From NCBI RefSeq assembly GCF_013184745.1, contig NZ_JAATVU010000056.1:1-38889 (forward strand): 38,889 nucleotides of DNA. Reading direction: 5' to 3'. The notes under the pieces were generated by a model. It saw nothing but the letters and a program-made list of their open reading frames with translations, was not told the DNA's origin and made no database searches. How positions within the stretch are numbered: position 1 is the first letter of the stretch; every line of letters starts with the position of its first letter. A program made the position numbers and the translations under genes. Shown one piece after another: positions 1-9,789 of this stretch. The stretch comes from Mangrovicoccus sp. HB161399. Its GTDB lineage: Bacteria; Pseudomonadota; Alphaproteobacteria; Rhodobacterales; Rhodobacteraceae.

Positions 1-186
1 CGCTGGCAGTCCCGCCGGAGAGGAACCGGCGGGCGCCTCGGCGTCCGGCCGGTCCCGGACCGCCGCGGGCAGCGGCTTCCCCGGCCGCTCCCCTAGGGCC
101 CCGGGCATCGCCCCGAGCCTGCGGTCCAGCCGCCCGTCCCCCGGATCGCACCCGGCGGCTTCCGTTTCCACCCGGCTCCGTGCCAT
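1..186 (-). CDS. Possible 5' part of an unrecognised gene running off the left edge
   Basis: On the minus strand an ATG at 186-184 is preceded by GAGGTG about six bases upstream and opens a frame that stays open for all 62 codons to the window edge. Third positions are almost all G or C, as in neighbouring genes. The peptide is rich in Gly, Pro, Arg and Ala and I recognise no family in it. It would follow the helicase gene in the same direction. GC-rich DNA produces chance open frames easily, so this is a weak call. Between 187 and 384 I see no other feature. Confidence 0.2.
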   Translation of the reverse strand, partial: MARSRVETEAAGCDPGDGRLDRRLGAMPGALGERPGKPLPAAVRDRPDAEAPAGSSPAGLPA

Positions 187-384
187 GCCCGCACCTCGCG
201 CATCCGGTGCCGCATGGCGCATCATGGCCCTATCGCCGTCGCCAGGGCCAAGGCCGGCAGGCGAACCAATTCACCGCACCAACGTGTGGGTTACTGCAAG
301 ATCGCCGAGGCGCTTGCAGGCCGGGCGCCTCTGCACCCTCCGGGGCGCGCGCCGTTGCAGCGTCCCGGAGGCGGGCGCCGCCTG

Positions 385-2457
385 TCAGCCCCACATGTCC
401 CGCATCATCGCCGAGACATCGATCGGGGCGGGGGCAGGGCGGGCCGGTGCGCCGCTGCCCTGTTCGGGCGACCAGGTCTCGGCATGGAACCGGTCCATGA
501 TCTCGCGCGGCAGGAAGCGCGTGCGCATCGCATGGACGTAGCGGTCGCCGTTGCGGCCCTGCTGGGTCACGTAGAAGCGCATGGGCAGTCCCAGCGCCAG
601 CCGGTCCTTCGCCCGTGTCATCGCGACATAGAGCAGGCGCCGTTCCTCCTCGATCTCGTCTTCCGTGCCGGTGCCCAGATCCGAGGGAATGCAGCCGTCC
701 ACCGCGTTCAGCAGGTGCACCGACTTCCATTCCTGCCCCTTGGCCGAATGGATGGTGGAGAGGATCAGGTAATCCTCGTCCTTCAGCGGCACCCCGGCCT
801 GCGCGCTGGCCGCATCCGGCGGGTCGAGCACCAGCTCGGTCAGGAAGGCCTCGGCCGAAGGGTAGCCGGCCGCGATCTGCTCGATCTGCATCAGGTCGGC
901 ACGGCGCGACTCGGCATCCTCGTGGATGCGCTCCAGATGCGGTTCGTACCATGTCCGCGCCAGCCCCAGCGCAGCGGGCCACTCCGCGCGCGCGGCCATC
1001 GCGGCGGCGAATCCCGGCCAGCCGTCGGCGGCGCGGGCGGGCGGTTCGACATCGGCGAGCGCTGAGACCGGATCGGGCGCCAGCGCGATGGCGTCGAGGA
1101 TGCGCCCCGCCGCCACCGGGCCGATGCCGGGGATCAGCTGCAGCACGCGGAACCCGGCCACCCGGTCGCGCGGGTTGCGGCCGAAGCGCAGCACCGCCAT
1201 CAGGTCCTTCACATGCGCGGTGTCGAGAAATTTCAGCCCGCCGAATTTCACGTAGGGGATGTTGCGGCGCGTCAGCTCGGCCTCCAGCTGCAGCGAATGC
1301 GACGAGGTGCGGAACAGCACGGCCTGGTCCTTCAGCCGCAGCCCCTCCTCGCGCGCCGCCAGCACGTCGGAGGCCACCATCCGCGCCTGTTCGGCCTCGC
1401 CCGCGACGGTCACCAGGCGCGGCAGGCCGCCCGAGTCGCGCTCGGTCCACAGCTCCTTGGCATGGCGTTCCCGCGCCAGCCCGATCACCGCATTGGCGGC
1501 GGCGAGGATCGGCTTGGTGGAGCGGTAGTTGCGCTCCAGCGCGATCACCTCGGCCCTGGGCGAGAAAGTGTCGGGGAAATCGAGGATGTTGCGCACGGTC
1601 GCGGCGCGGAAGGCATAGATCGACTGGGCATCGTCGCCGACCACGGTCAGGCCGCGCCCGTCCGGCTTCAGCGCCATCAGGATCCGGGCCTGCAGCCTGT
1701 TGGTGTCCTGGTACTCGTCGATCAGCACGTGGTCCCAGCCGTTTCCGACATGCGCAGCGAAATCCGGGTCCGACATGACCTGCGCCCAGGCCAGCAGCAG
1801 GTCGTCATAGTCGAGCACGTTCTGTTCCTGCTTGGCGCGGACATAGGATGCGAAGAGCTGCTTCAGTTCGTCCTGCCACATCGCGCACCAGGGGAAGCGG
1901 TCGCGCAGGACCTCGCCCAGCGGCTCGCCGGCATTCACCGCGCGGGAATAGATCGCCAGGCAGGTGCCCTTGGCGGGGAAGCGGGTTTCCGTCTTCGAGA
2001 ATCCCAGCCCGTGGCGGCATAGATTCATCAGGTCGGCGCTGTCCTCGCGGTCATGGATGCTGAAGTCGGGGTCGAGGCCGATGGCATGGGCATGCTCGCG
2101 CAGCACCCGCGCGCCGATGCCGTGGAAGGTCCCCGCCCAGGTCAGTGCGGAGGCGGCGATGCCGTTTCCCAGCGCCTCCTCCGTGATCCGCTCCACCCGG
2201 CGGGCGAGCTCGGCGGCGGCGCGGCGCGAGAAGGTCATCAGCAGGATGCGCTGCGGATCGGCGCCGCTGACCAGCAGATGGGCCACCCGGTGCGCCAGGG
2301 TGGCGGTCTTGCCCGACCCGGCCCCGGCGATCACCAGCAGCGGCGGGGCGACTTGGCCGGGCGCCACGCCGTATTCCGCCGCGGCGCGCTGCGCCGGGTT
2401 GAGCTTGTCCAGATAGCCCGGCCGCATCGCGGCCCGTTCCGTCGCCTGCCCCATCAT
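385..2457 (-). CDS. UvrD/Rep-type (SF1A) ATP-dependent DNA helicase
   Basis: This encodes about 690 aa with the complete motif set of a 3'-5' DNA helicase of the UvrD/PcrA/Rep group. Seen from the chosen start: motif I (Walker A) GAGSGKT at 45-51, motif II LIDEYQDTN, motif III GDDAQSIYAFRAA, motif IV ERNYRSTKPIL, motif V LSTIHSAKGQEWKSVHLL and motif VI EEERRLLYVAMTRAK. Family members unwind DNA in repair or restart of replication. No nuclease domain follows, so it is not AddA/RecB. I chose the ATG at 2457, preceded by GAGGCAGGGG. An in-frame ATG at 2490 lies inside the likely -10 (TATGCT) and has no ribosome binding site. A LexA-type box sits just upstream, so SOS control is likely. Which paralogue this is (main UvrD or an accessory helicase) cannot be decided here; it is slightly shorter than typical UvrD. 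Confidence 0.93.
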   Translation of the reverse strand: MMGQATERAAMRPGYLDKLNPAQRAAAEYGVAPGQVAPPLLVIAGAGSGKTATLAHRVAHLLVSGADPQRILLMTFSRRAAAELARRVERITEEALGNGIAASALTWAGTFHGIGARVLREHAHAIGLDPDFSIHDREDSADLMNLCRHGLGFSKTETRFPAKGTCLAIYSRAVNAGEPLGEVLRDRFPWCAMWQDELKQLFASYVRAKQEQNVLDYDDLLLAWAQVMSDPDFAAHVGNGWDHVLIDEYQDTNRLQARILMALKPDGRGLTVVGDDAQSIYAFRAATVRNILDFPDTFSPRAEVIALERNYRSTKPILAAANAVIGLARERHAKELWTERDSGGLPRLVTVAGEAEQARMVASDVLAAREEGLRLKDQAVLFRTSSHSLQLEAELTRRNIPYVKFGGLKFLDTAHVKDLMAVLRFGRNPRDRVAGFRVLQLIPGIGPVAAGRILDAIALAPDPVSALADVEPPARAADGWPGFAAAMAARAEWPAALGLARTWYEPHLERIHEDAESRRADLMQIEQIAAGYPSAEAFLTELVLDPPDAASAQAGVPLKDEDYLILSTIHSAKGQEWKSVHLLNAVDGCIPSDLGTGTEDEIEEERRLLYVAMTRAKDRLALGLPMRFYVTQQGRNGDRYVHAMRTRFLPREIMDRFHAETWSPEQGSGAPARPAPAPIDVSAMMRDMWG

Positions 2458-2500
2458 CTGCCCCTGCCTCGTCTGCCTCACGGCCAGCATAGGGCAAAAG

Positions 2501-2515
2501 GAACATAAAGGGAAC
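2501..2515 (-). promoter_or_regulatory. LexA-type SOS box upstream of the helicase gene
   Basis: On the minus strand this reads GTTC-CCTTTAT-GTTC, exactly the GTTC-N7-GTTC direct repeat known for LexA in alphaproteobacteria. A further GAAC upstream forms GAACAAGTTC with the first half site. The box overlaps the -35/spacer of a plausible promoter whose -10 is TATGCT (2491-2486), about 45 bases before the helicase start. It implies induction of the helicase by DNA damage; the regulation itself is inferred. Confidence 0.7.
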
Positions 2516-2541
2516 TTGTTCGCGCCGCCGCGGCCCGCCGG

Positions 2542-4716
2542 TCAGGACGGGAAGTCGTAGCGGTATTCCTTGCGCAGGCGGAACGGGAAGACCTCGGGGA
2601 TGCGGCGCCTGTCGGCCAGCCCGGCCTCGGCCAATCCGTCGAGATAGTCCTCCAGCCGCTGACGGTCCGGCAGGGTCTGCAGCACCGTCGCCTCGTTGCG
2701 GGCGGTTCTCAGCTGATTCAGCAGCTCGTCGGCGGTGGCGTATTTCGTGCCGCGCTGCATCAGCGCGATGGTCACGGCGCGCGCGGCTTCGAATTCCGCC
2801 TGCGGGTCCTTGCCGCCGAGCAGATCCGCTTTGCGCATCTTCTGTTCCAGGTCGGGATTGCCGTAGAGCCCGCGCAGCAGCAGGTCGCTGGCGACGATGC
2901 CCTGGATGGAGCCGGTGATGCCGCCGCGCCAGACCGGGATCCAGAGCCACTTGCCGAATTTCCGCGCGGTGGCGTTCAACGGTGTCAGGTCGATCAGCCG
3001 GTTGACCACCTTGGTCAGCCGCGACTGACCCTTGGCGAAGATCGGCTTCAGCGCCGCGTCGCCGATGCCGGGCCAGGCGGGGTCGGGAATGTCGGGCATC
3101 TCTCCGGGATCGATGATCGCCTGCGACGGCCCGCCGCCCATCACGGGGTTGGCCGGATCCAGGGTGAAATGCTCGGCCAGGAATTTCCGGCAGTTGCGCT
3201 GGCCGAGCAGGAAGTCGTGCTTGCGGAAGCTCTCGTCGAGGAAGCCGCCGAAGCCGTTGAGCGATCCGCAGGCCATGGCATTGCCGCCGGTCAGGTACGT
3301 GCCGTCCGGCGCCTTGCGCACCGGCGAGATGATGAAGCGCGAATGGATGTCGCTGTCCGAGGCCAGCAGCAGCTCGGTCGGCTTGAAGCGCGCCTGGGCG
3401 ATCACTACCGACAGGAGCTTCGAGCCGATCGCCAGCAGCCCCGACAGCTTGGTCGCGGCGTCCGGCTGCAGCGGCATGTATTTCTCCATGTCCGGGAAGG
3501 GGTCGATCATGATCACGGCACGGTTGGCGTCGCTGCGACCGCGCGGGTTCTCGCGCAGCTGGTTGGGGTTCGCGCCGCGCTTGCGGATGGCGAAGCGGGC
3601 ATATTCGAACGGCTCGTTGTTGATGGTGCCGCCATCGACCGCGACATAGGGGGCCGGGCTGCCGGGCGCGACATCGCGGGGAAAGATCTCCGGGATGGCG
3701 CCGCCGTTGATGATGTCCACCGGCAGCGCCCCGCCGCGGCGCGGTTCCGTGCTGCTCTTGGCGCCGAGTTCCGCGGCGACCGACAGGATGTAGCGGGCGG
3801 GCAGGGCAAAGGGGAATGCCCCGGTGGCGATCGAGGCGACGGTGAATTTCTTCCAGTCGCCCGTGTAGTCCGGGTCGCTGAACGGGATCTTTCCGCCCAC
3901 CGAGGTCTCGGGGTCGAGCGCGATGCCGACATCGTCCCAGTCCTCCAGCCAGGGCGAGGCCAGCTCCGCCCCGCTGCCAAGCCGGGGGATCCGGAAATGG
4001 CGGACCAGCGAATGCTGGGTCATGTTGAATTTCTGCTCGCCGCCGAAGCCGATCTGGTTGCTGACCCCGTTCATCGCGGTGGTGGTCAGGAACAGGTCGA
4101 GCGCGCCGGACACGAAGCTGTATCCGGCATTCGCTTCCGTCCAGGCAGAGATCCCGTCGATTGCCCCGGTGGCAACGGTGTCGAGATAGCTGCCGTTGAG
4201 CAGCGACAGCAGCGGCAGGTCCTTCTCGGGCGCCAGCGAGGTCCGGTCGATCAGAACCGGCGCGTCCGATCCCAGGTCGGTCTCGGCCAGCAGCCCGGTG
4301 TCGCTGCCCCTGTCGTAGAATCGCAGGTCGCGCACCCAGACGTCGTAGACCGGGCCGAGGACGTAGCCGAAGCTGGCCGTGCCGCCGCCGGACACCGGCA
4401 CGATGCCGGTCTTCGGCTGCTCCCAGGCCGGGCTTTCCTCGCCGCCGGCATCGAGCAGGCTGGCGACGATCAGCCCGGCGGTGGTGCCCCCAGCCGAGGT
4501 GCCGCTGATCGCCTTGACCAGCACCTTGTGGGTCGGGCCGCCCGGCGTTCCGGCGCGGCGGTTGTGCGCGCGCATGGCGCGGAACAGGTAGTCGACCACC
4601 CCGGCAGTGTAGGCGCCCGCGGAGATGGCGCCGGCCATGGCGAGGCCGATGACGAAGACGGGCATGCCGTCATCGTCGAAGTCCGGGGGAATCTCGGGGA
4701 AGGTGTCTTGCGGCAT
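2542..4716 (-). CDS. Patatin-like phospholipase, large form
   Basis: A 724-aa protein with a patatin-type Ser-Asp catalytic dyad. The N-terminus has a Gly/Ala-rich loop (GLAMAGAISAGAYTAGV, about residues 24-40) and the nucleophile elbow GTSAG with Ser74. The catalytic Asp is in VAVDGG (Asp361). The roughly 280 residues between Ser and Asp and the long C-terminal extension make it about twice the size of compact bacterial patatins. Patatins hydrolyse acyl esters of glycerolipids. I see no signal peptide or clear membrane segment, so it is probably cytosolic or peripheral. The ATG at 4716 follows AAGGA with good spacing; an in-frame TTG seven codons upstream overlaps that site and is less likely. 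It appears monocistronic, separated from both neighbours by gaps. Substrate unknown. Confidence 0.88.
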   Translation of the reverse strand: MPQDTFPEIPPDFDDDGMPVFVIGLAMAGAISAGAYTAGVVDYLFRAMRAHNRRAGTPGGPTHKVLVKAISGTSAGGTTAGLIVASLLDAGGEESPAWEQPKTGIVPVSGGGTASFGYVLGPVYDVWVRDLRFYDRGSDTGLLAETDLGSDAPVLIDRTSLAPEKDLPLLSLLNGSYLDTVATGAIDGISAWTEANAGYSFVSGALDLFLTTTAMNGVSNQIGFGGEQKFNMTQHSLVRHFRIPRLGSGAELASPWLEDWDDVGIALDPETSVGGKIPFSDPDYTGDWKKFTVASIATGAFPFALPARYILSVAAELGAKSSTEPRRGGALPVDIINGGAIPEIFPRDVAPGSPAPYVAVDGGTINNEPFEYARFAIRKRGANPNQLRENPRGRSDANRAVIMIDPFPDMEKYMPLQPDAATKLSGLLAIGSKLLSVVIAQARFKPTELLLASDSDIHSRFIISPVRKAPDGTYLTGGNAMACGSLNGFGGFLDESFRKHDFLLGQRNCRKFLAEHFTLDPANPVMGGGPSQAIIDPGEMPDIPDPAWPGIGDAALKPIFAKGQSRLTKVVNRLIDLTPLNATARKFGKWLWIPVWRGGITGSIQGIVASDLLLRGLYGNPDLEQKMRKADLLGGKDPQAEFEAARAVTIALMQRGTKYATADELLNQLRTARNEATVLQTLPDRQRLEDYLDGLAEAGLADRRRIPEVFPFRLRKEYRYDFPS

Positions 4717-4837
4717 GGACCCGGGTCCTTCTGGCAAATGCGGGGTCTGGAAATGCGCACAGCTGGAAACGTCTTCGCCCCGGACGGGTGCGGGGCGAAG
4801 GAAACTCGCTCTGAGGCGAGGCTAGGGGGGCGGGCGG

Positions 4838-4868
4838 CGCCGCGCAAGCGGCCAGTCGCTGCGCGGCG
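4838..4868 (-). terminator. Strong GC hairpin just after the AKR-RidA gene
   Basis: Perfect 9-bp arms CGCCGCGCA and TGCGCGGCG with a 13-base loop begin 7 bases after the stop codon of the leftward liv/AKR operon. There is no following U tract, so it may be a 3'-end stabilising hairpin or a Rho-linked end rather than a classic intrinsic terminator. A second, weaker stem (CTCGC/GCGAG, 4805-4820) follows. Confidence 0.5.
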
Positions 4869-4875
4869 TGCCGGA

Positions 4876-6339
4876 TCAGCCGGGCAGGACCGCCTCGGCT
4901 TCGATTTCCACCTTGTAGGGGCCGATCAGCCGCGCGACCTCCAGCAGCGTGTTGGCAGGGCAGACCGTGCCGAAGACGCGGCCATGGGCGCGCGACACCG
5001 CCTCGCAGTCCTCTGCATCGGTCAGGTACACGCGGGTGCGCACGACATGCTCGGGCCCGCCGCCATGGGCGCGGATCGCGGCGAGGATCTTGTCGAGCAC
5101 ATAGGTCGTCTGGGCGCCCGCATTTTCCGGTGCGACGGCGTGGCTCTGGCCATGGGTCGCGGTGGTGCCGGAAACGAGGATGCGGTTGCCGACGCGGATC
5201 GCCCGGCAATAGCCCGCGACGGGCTCCCAGGCAGAGCCGGTGAAGACCCGCGCCCGGTCCGGAAGCGCCGCGTCGGGCGTGGCCGGATGCACCGGCGGGA
5301 TCGCGTCGAGATGGTGCGACAGGTCGCCGGAGGCCGTGAGGAAAGGCGGCTTGCGGTATTCGTCGCCGCAATCGCCGGGGACCGGCGCCATCTTCGCGAA
5401 GACGGCGTCCAGCGCGGCGTGGTCGCCGGCATCCAGCGCGAAGCCGAAGACATTGAGGTTGTCGGCGCGGTGCTCGGCCTCGGTGATCCGCGCGCCGATG
5501 ATGGTCGCGGCGACGGCATCATGCTCCAGCACCCAGCGGCTCGCGACGTTCGACAGCGACACGCCGTGTTTCCGCGCGATGCCATGCGCCGCGGCCAGCA
5601 GCTCCTGGAACACGTCCCAGCCGCCTGCGGCGTCAATGAAGCGCTTGTACTTCATCCGGCTCCAGTCGGGGATTTCCGCCGGCTCCGGCTTGCCCAGCCA
5701 GCGTTCCGACAGGAAGCCGCCCGAAAGCGTGCCATAGGCCAGCAGCTTCACGCCGGTGCGCGCGCAAAGCTCGGACAGTGCGCCCGCGGCCCTGCGGTCG
5801 ACCAGCGAGAAGCTCACCTGGTTCGAGACGATGCCGATGCCTTCCTCCAGGGCGATCTCCAGATGCGCCGCGTCGAAATTGGTCAGGCCGATCGCGCCGA
5901 TCAGGTCTTCCTCGCGCAGCTTCTCCATTTCGTGCAGCGCATCGAGCCAGCGCGGATCCTCGAAGCTCCACCAGTGGAACTGCAGCAGGTCGACCTTTTC
6001 CACGCGCAGCCGGTCCAGCCGTTCCTGCACGCCCGCGCGGACGATCTCGGGCGTCATCGGCCCCGGCTCGGGGCACCATTTGGTGAAGGCGCGGACCGGC
6101 GTGCCTCCGGGCTGGCGCGAGATCAGCTCGCCGGTGATCACCTCGGCCGAGCCGTAGTGGTCGGCCATGTCGAAGCTGTCGAAGCCCGCCGCGGCATAGG
6201 CGGCCAGCTGGTCCGCGGCTGCCACCGGGTCGAGTGCGGTGCCGTCCTTCTCCAGATCGGCGACCTGCCAGAGGCCGCAGACGAGGCGGGAGATTTCGAG
6301 CCCGGGGGCGAGCGGGAAGCGGTCGGGCATGTCAGGCAT
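4876..6339 (-). CDS. Aldo/keto reductase fused to a C-terminal RidA/YjgF-like domain
   Basis: A 487-aa two-domain protein. Residues about 10-325 form an aldo/keto reductase with the full catalytic tetrad: Asp57 and Tyr62 (DMADHY), Lys87 (FTKW) and His122 (QFHWW), so NAD(P)H-dependent carbonyl reduction is likely. After a linker (about 330-370), residues 374-487 match the RidA/YjgF/UK114 fold: ILVSGTTATHG, then VVRTRVYLTDAEDCEAV, then ANTLLEVARL and VEIEAEAV. RidA itself deaminates reactive enamines/imines using an Arg in PARxxVEV; here that position reads PANT (Asn463), so classical imine deaminase activity is doubtful. It is the last gene of livG-F-H-M-AKR and overlaps livM by 8 bp, so it is translationally coupled to the transporter. 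The start at 6339 follows AAGGA; the ATG at 6330 is an alternative. It is a paralogue of the single-domain reductase at 10939-11997. Substrate not recognisable. Confidence 0.9.
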   Translation of the reverse strand: MPDMPDRFPLAPGLEISRLVCGLWQVADLEKDGTALDPVAAADQLAAYAAAGFDSFDMADHYGSAEVITGELISRQPGGTPVRAFTKWCPEPGPMTPEIVRAGVQERLDRLRVEKVDLLQFHWWSFEDPRWLDALHEMEKLREEDLIGAIGLTNFDAAHLEIALEEGIGIVSNQVSFSLVDRRAAGALSELCARTGVKLLAYGTLSGGFLSERWLGKPEPAEIPDWSRMKYKRFIDAAGGWDVFQELLAAAHGIARKHGVSLSNVASRWVLEHDAVAATIIGARITEAEHRADNLNVFGFALDAGDHAALDAVFAKMAPVPGDCGDEYRKPPFLTASGDLSHHLDAIPPVHPATPDAALPDRARVFTGSAWEPVAGYCRAIRVGNRILVSGTTATHGQSHAVAPENAGAQTTYVLDKILAAIRAHGGGPEHVVRTRVYLTDAEDCEAVSRAHGRVFGTVCPANTLLEVARLIGPYKVEIEAEAVLPG

Positions 6340-7330
6340 TGGTCTTCTGTCCTTGGGAAATCTTTGCAGTGTCGCGGCGGTCGGCGCGGCGCAGCGGAGA
6401 CCGCAGCGTGCCCGCCTCGCCCAGCAGCCCGCGCGGGCGCAGGAGCAGCACGGCCGAAAGCGCGACGCCGATCAGCACCAGCTGCAGCGAGGCGGCGCGT
6501 GCCTGCTGGCCGGAGGGGAAGAGCGCGGAGACCGCGCTCCCCGAGACCGCCCAGAGCGCCCAGACCAGCACCGCGCCGAGGATCGCGCCGCGCATGTTGC
6601 CCGAGCCGCCGATGATCAGCATGGTCCAGACCTGGAAGGTCAGGGTCGGCAGGTAGTTGTCGGGTGCGATGAAGCCGATGAAATGCGCCTGCGCCGCGCC
6701 GCCCAGCCCCATGACGAAGCCGCCGATGGCAAAGGCCTGCAGCCGGTAGGCGACCGGGTCCTTGCCGAGCGCGCGGGCGGCCTCCTCGTCCTCGCGCAGC
6801 GCGCGCAGCACGCGGCCCCAGGGCGAGCGGGTCAGGTGCTGCAGCACCAGGTAGCAGGCGAGGACCAGCAGGATCAGGACGCCCAGATTGGCGGCGGCGA
6901 AGAGACCGGGTTCCCCGGCCAGCCCGCCGAAGGGCCGCGGGATGAAGCCTATGCCGAAGGGGCCGCCGGTCAGGCCCTCGAGATTCAGCAGCGCCAGCTG
7001 GATCACCACCGCTGCGCCGAAGGTGGCGATGGCGAGGTAGTCGGCGCGCAGGCGGAGCGTCAGCGCGCCGAGGAGGAAGCACAGCAGCCCCGCCCCCAGC
7101 CCGCCGCCGAGCCAGCCGGCCAGCGGCGGCAGGCCGAAGCCGCCGATCCGTCCGTCGACCGGCGGCGTGGTCAGGATGGCCGAGACATAGGCGCCGACCG
7201 CGACGAAGCCCGCGACGCCCACGTTGAAGAGGCCGGCCTGCCCCCATTGCAGGTTCAGCCCCAGGCAGATCACGGCGTAGGTCAGCGCCATGGTCAGGAA
7301 AAAGGCGCCGTAGGACAGCAGGTCGATCAT
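6332..7330 (-). CDS. livM: Branched-chain-type ABC transporter permease, LivM family
   Basis: A 332-aa hydrophobic protein of the LivM family, inner-membrane permease of the hydrophobic amino acid uptake (HAAT) ABC group. It contains GLNLQWGQAGLFNVGVAGFVAVGAY near the N-terminus, the family signature region, and the cytoplasmic coupling loop LTRSPWGRVLRALREDEEAARALGKD for docking the ATPases. Its ATG overlaps the livH stop by 4 bp (ATGA). The same reading frame stays open upstream to about 8320, but that part has no permease features and lies opposite the real livH frame, so the short start is right. The end overlaps the AKR-RidA gene. Substrate is unknown: HAAT members also take up amides, urea, aromatics and other organic acids. 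Confidence 0.93.
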   Translation of the reverse strand: MIDLLSYGAFFLTMALTYAVICLGLNLQWGQAGLFNVGVAGFVAVGAYVSAILTTPPVDGRIGGFGLPPLAGWLGGGLGAGLLCFLLGALTLRLRADYLAIATFGAAVVIQLALLNLEGLTGGPFGIGFIPRPFGGLAGEPGLFAAANLGVLILLVLACYLVLQHLTRSPWGRVLRALREDEEAARALGKDPVAYRLQAFAIGGFVMGLGGAAQAHFIGFIAPDNYLPTLTFQVWTMLIIGGSGNMRGAILGAVLVWALWAVSGSAVSALFPSGQQARAASLQLVLIGVALSAVLLLRPRGLLGEAGTLRSPLRRADRRDTAKISQGQKTNA

Positions 7331-8237
7331 GCCATGGCCTTTCCGAAGATGCCCTGAGGGCGCAGGATCAGCACCGCGACGAGGATGACGAAGGACACCG
7401 CCGCGCGCCATTCCGCGCCGACCAGCCCGACCGCGAAGGACTCCGCCAGCCCGACGGTCAGGCCCGCGATCATCGCGCCGGGGACCGAGCCGATGCCGCC
7501 GAGGATCGCCGCGGCGAAGAGCGGCAGCAGCAGGTCGAGGCCCATGGTCGGCCGGATCTGCACGATCACGCCCGAGAGGATGCCGCCGACCGCGGCCAGC
7601 GCCGCGCCGAGGATCCACACCAGCCGGATCACCGCGCGGGTGTCGATGCCCGCCAGCGAGGCCAGGGCCGGGTTCTCGGACACCGCGCGCATGGCGCGCC
7701 CGGCCGGGCTGCGGGTCAGCAGCAGATGGGTCAGGACAACGGTGACGAGCGCGAGGCCGAGCACCAGCAGCTGGTCGGGCGTGGCACGCAGGCCCGGCAG
7801 GATCTTCATGGCGATCTGCAGCTCGTTGGTGAAATAGGCGGGGCTGGAGGTGTAGATGAACTCCAGCAGGTTCCTCAGCGCCAGCGCCGCGCCGAAGGAG
7901 GCCATCACCAGGATGATCTGCGCCGCGCCGGATTGCCTCAGCCGCCCGAACAGGAGCCAGTCGACGGCCAGCGCCAGCCCGGCTGTCAGCGCCATCGAGG
8001 CCAGAAGCGCGATCGGCACCGACCAGCCGAAGCTGAACGGCCCGATCGGCGTGCCGAGCCCGGGCAGCAGCGCGCCGAGCGCCGCGCTGACCGTCAGCGC
8101 CAGGTAGGCGCCCCAGGACAGCAGTTCGCCATGGGCGAAATTGGCGAAGCGCAGGATCGAATAGGTCAGGGTGACGCCGATCGCACCGAGCCCGATGATC
8201 GCGCCGTTGACCAGCCCGTCCATGAGGGGTTGCAGCA

Positions 8238-8241
<4 letters not shown>
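7327..8241 (-). CDS. livH: Branched-chain-type ABC transporter permease, LivH family
   Basis: A 304-aa membrane permease. The N-terminus MMLQPLMDGLVNGAIIGLGA and the stretch LTYSILRFANFAHGELLSWGAY are hallmark LivH sequences, and the loop RSPAGRAMRAVSENPALASLAGID is the ATPase-coupling region. It pairs with LivM to form the membrane channel. Both ends overlap neighbours by the 4-bp ATGA arrangement (livF before, livM after), showing one tightly coupled transcript. No odd features. Confidence 0.94.
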
Positions 8242-8968
<727 letters not shown>

Positions 8969-8972
<4 letters not shown>

Positions 8973-9748
8973 GCAGCGTCTCCAAGATAGGCGCGGACGA
9001 CTTCGGGGTCGCGGATCACCGCCTCGGGCGCGCCCTGCGCCAGTTCCCGTCCCAGCGCCATGACGACGACGCGCGAGCAGAGCCGGGCGACCATGTCCAT
9101 GTTGTGCTCGATCAGCAGGATCGAGACGCCTTGGCCGTTCAGCGCGACGATCCGCTCCATGATGTCTTCCAGCAGCGAGGGGTTCACCCCGGCGGCGGGT
9201 TCGTCGAGCAGCAGCACCTGCGGGTCGGCCATCATCAGCCGCGCCAGCTCCAGCAGCTTGCGCTGACCGCCCGAGAGGATGCGGGCGGGTTCGTTCTCCA
9301 GATGCGACAGCATCAGGAAATCGGTCAGGTGGCGGGCCTTCTCAACAGCGGCGTCCTCGTCGCGGCGGCTCTGGCCCGGGCGGAAGAGCGCGCCCAGAAC
9401 GCGCTCGCCGGACTGGTCCTGCGCGCCGCAGAGGACGTTTTCCAGCACGGTCATCTCCGGAAAGGGGCGCGGGATCTGGAAGCTGCGGCCGAGCCCGCGG
9501 GCAAGCCGCCGCTCGGCGCCTTCGGCCGTCACGTCGCGGCCATCCAGCAGGATGCGGCCCGAGCTGGGCGGCAGCGAGCCCGCCAGCATGTTGAACATCG
9601 TCGTCTTGCCCGCGCCGTTCGGCCCGATCAGCCCCAGCATCTCGCCGCGCGACAGCCGCAGCGACATGCCGCCGACCGCCGCCACGCCCTGGAAGCTGCG
9701 CGCCAGGTCGCGGGCTTCGAGCACCGTGTCCGCCTCGCCTTGCCCCAT
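8969..9748 (-). CDS. livG: Branched-chain-type ABC transporter ATPase, LivG family
   Basis: A 259-aa ABC ATPase and first gene of the leftward operon. It has Walker A GPNGAGKTT, the LivG-type Q-loop region LGRSFQIPRPFPEMTVLENVL, signature LSGGQRKLLELARLM, Walker B VLLLDEPAAGVNP and SILLIEHNMDMV. I start it at the ATG at 9748 (MGQGEAD), preceded by AGGG at suitable spacing. The upstream extension to 9850 would run through the AT-rich palindromic promoter region and adds no family sequence. Between livG and the divergent GntR gene lies a palindrome that probably controls both. Confidence 0.94.
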
Positions 9749-9789
9749 CCGATTTTCCCTGTTCCGGCCCGCCCTGCGAGTCGAGTTGT

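Noticed and set aside
4805-4820. CTCGC/GCGAG hairpin between patatin and AKR-RidA genes
   Set aside because: Only 5 bp and weakly followed by T residues; the stronger 4838-4868 hairpin explains the 3' end better.
3169-6615. A 1148-codon plus-strand open frame over the patatin and AKR-RidA genes
   Set aside because: No domain signals; both minus-strand genes carry full catalytic motifs and ribosome binding sites.
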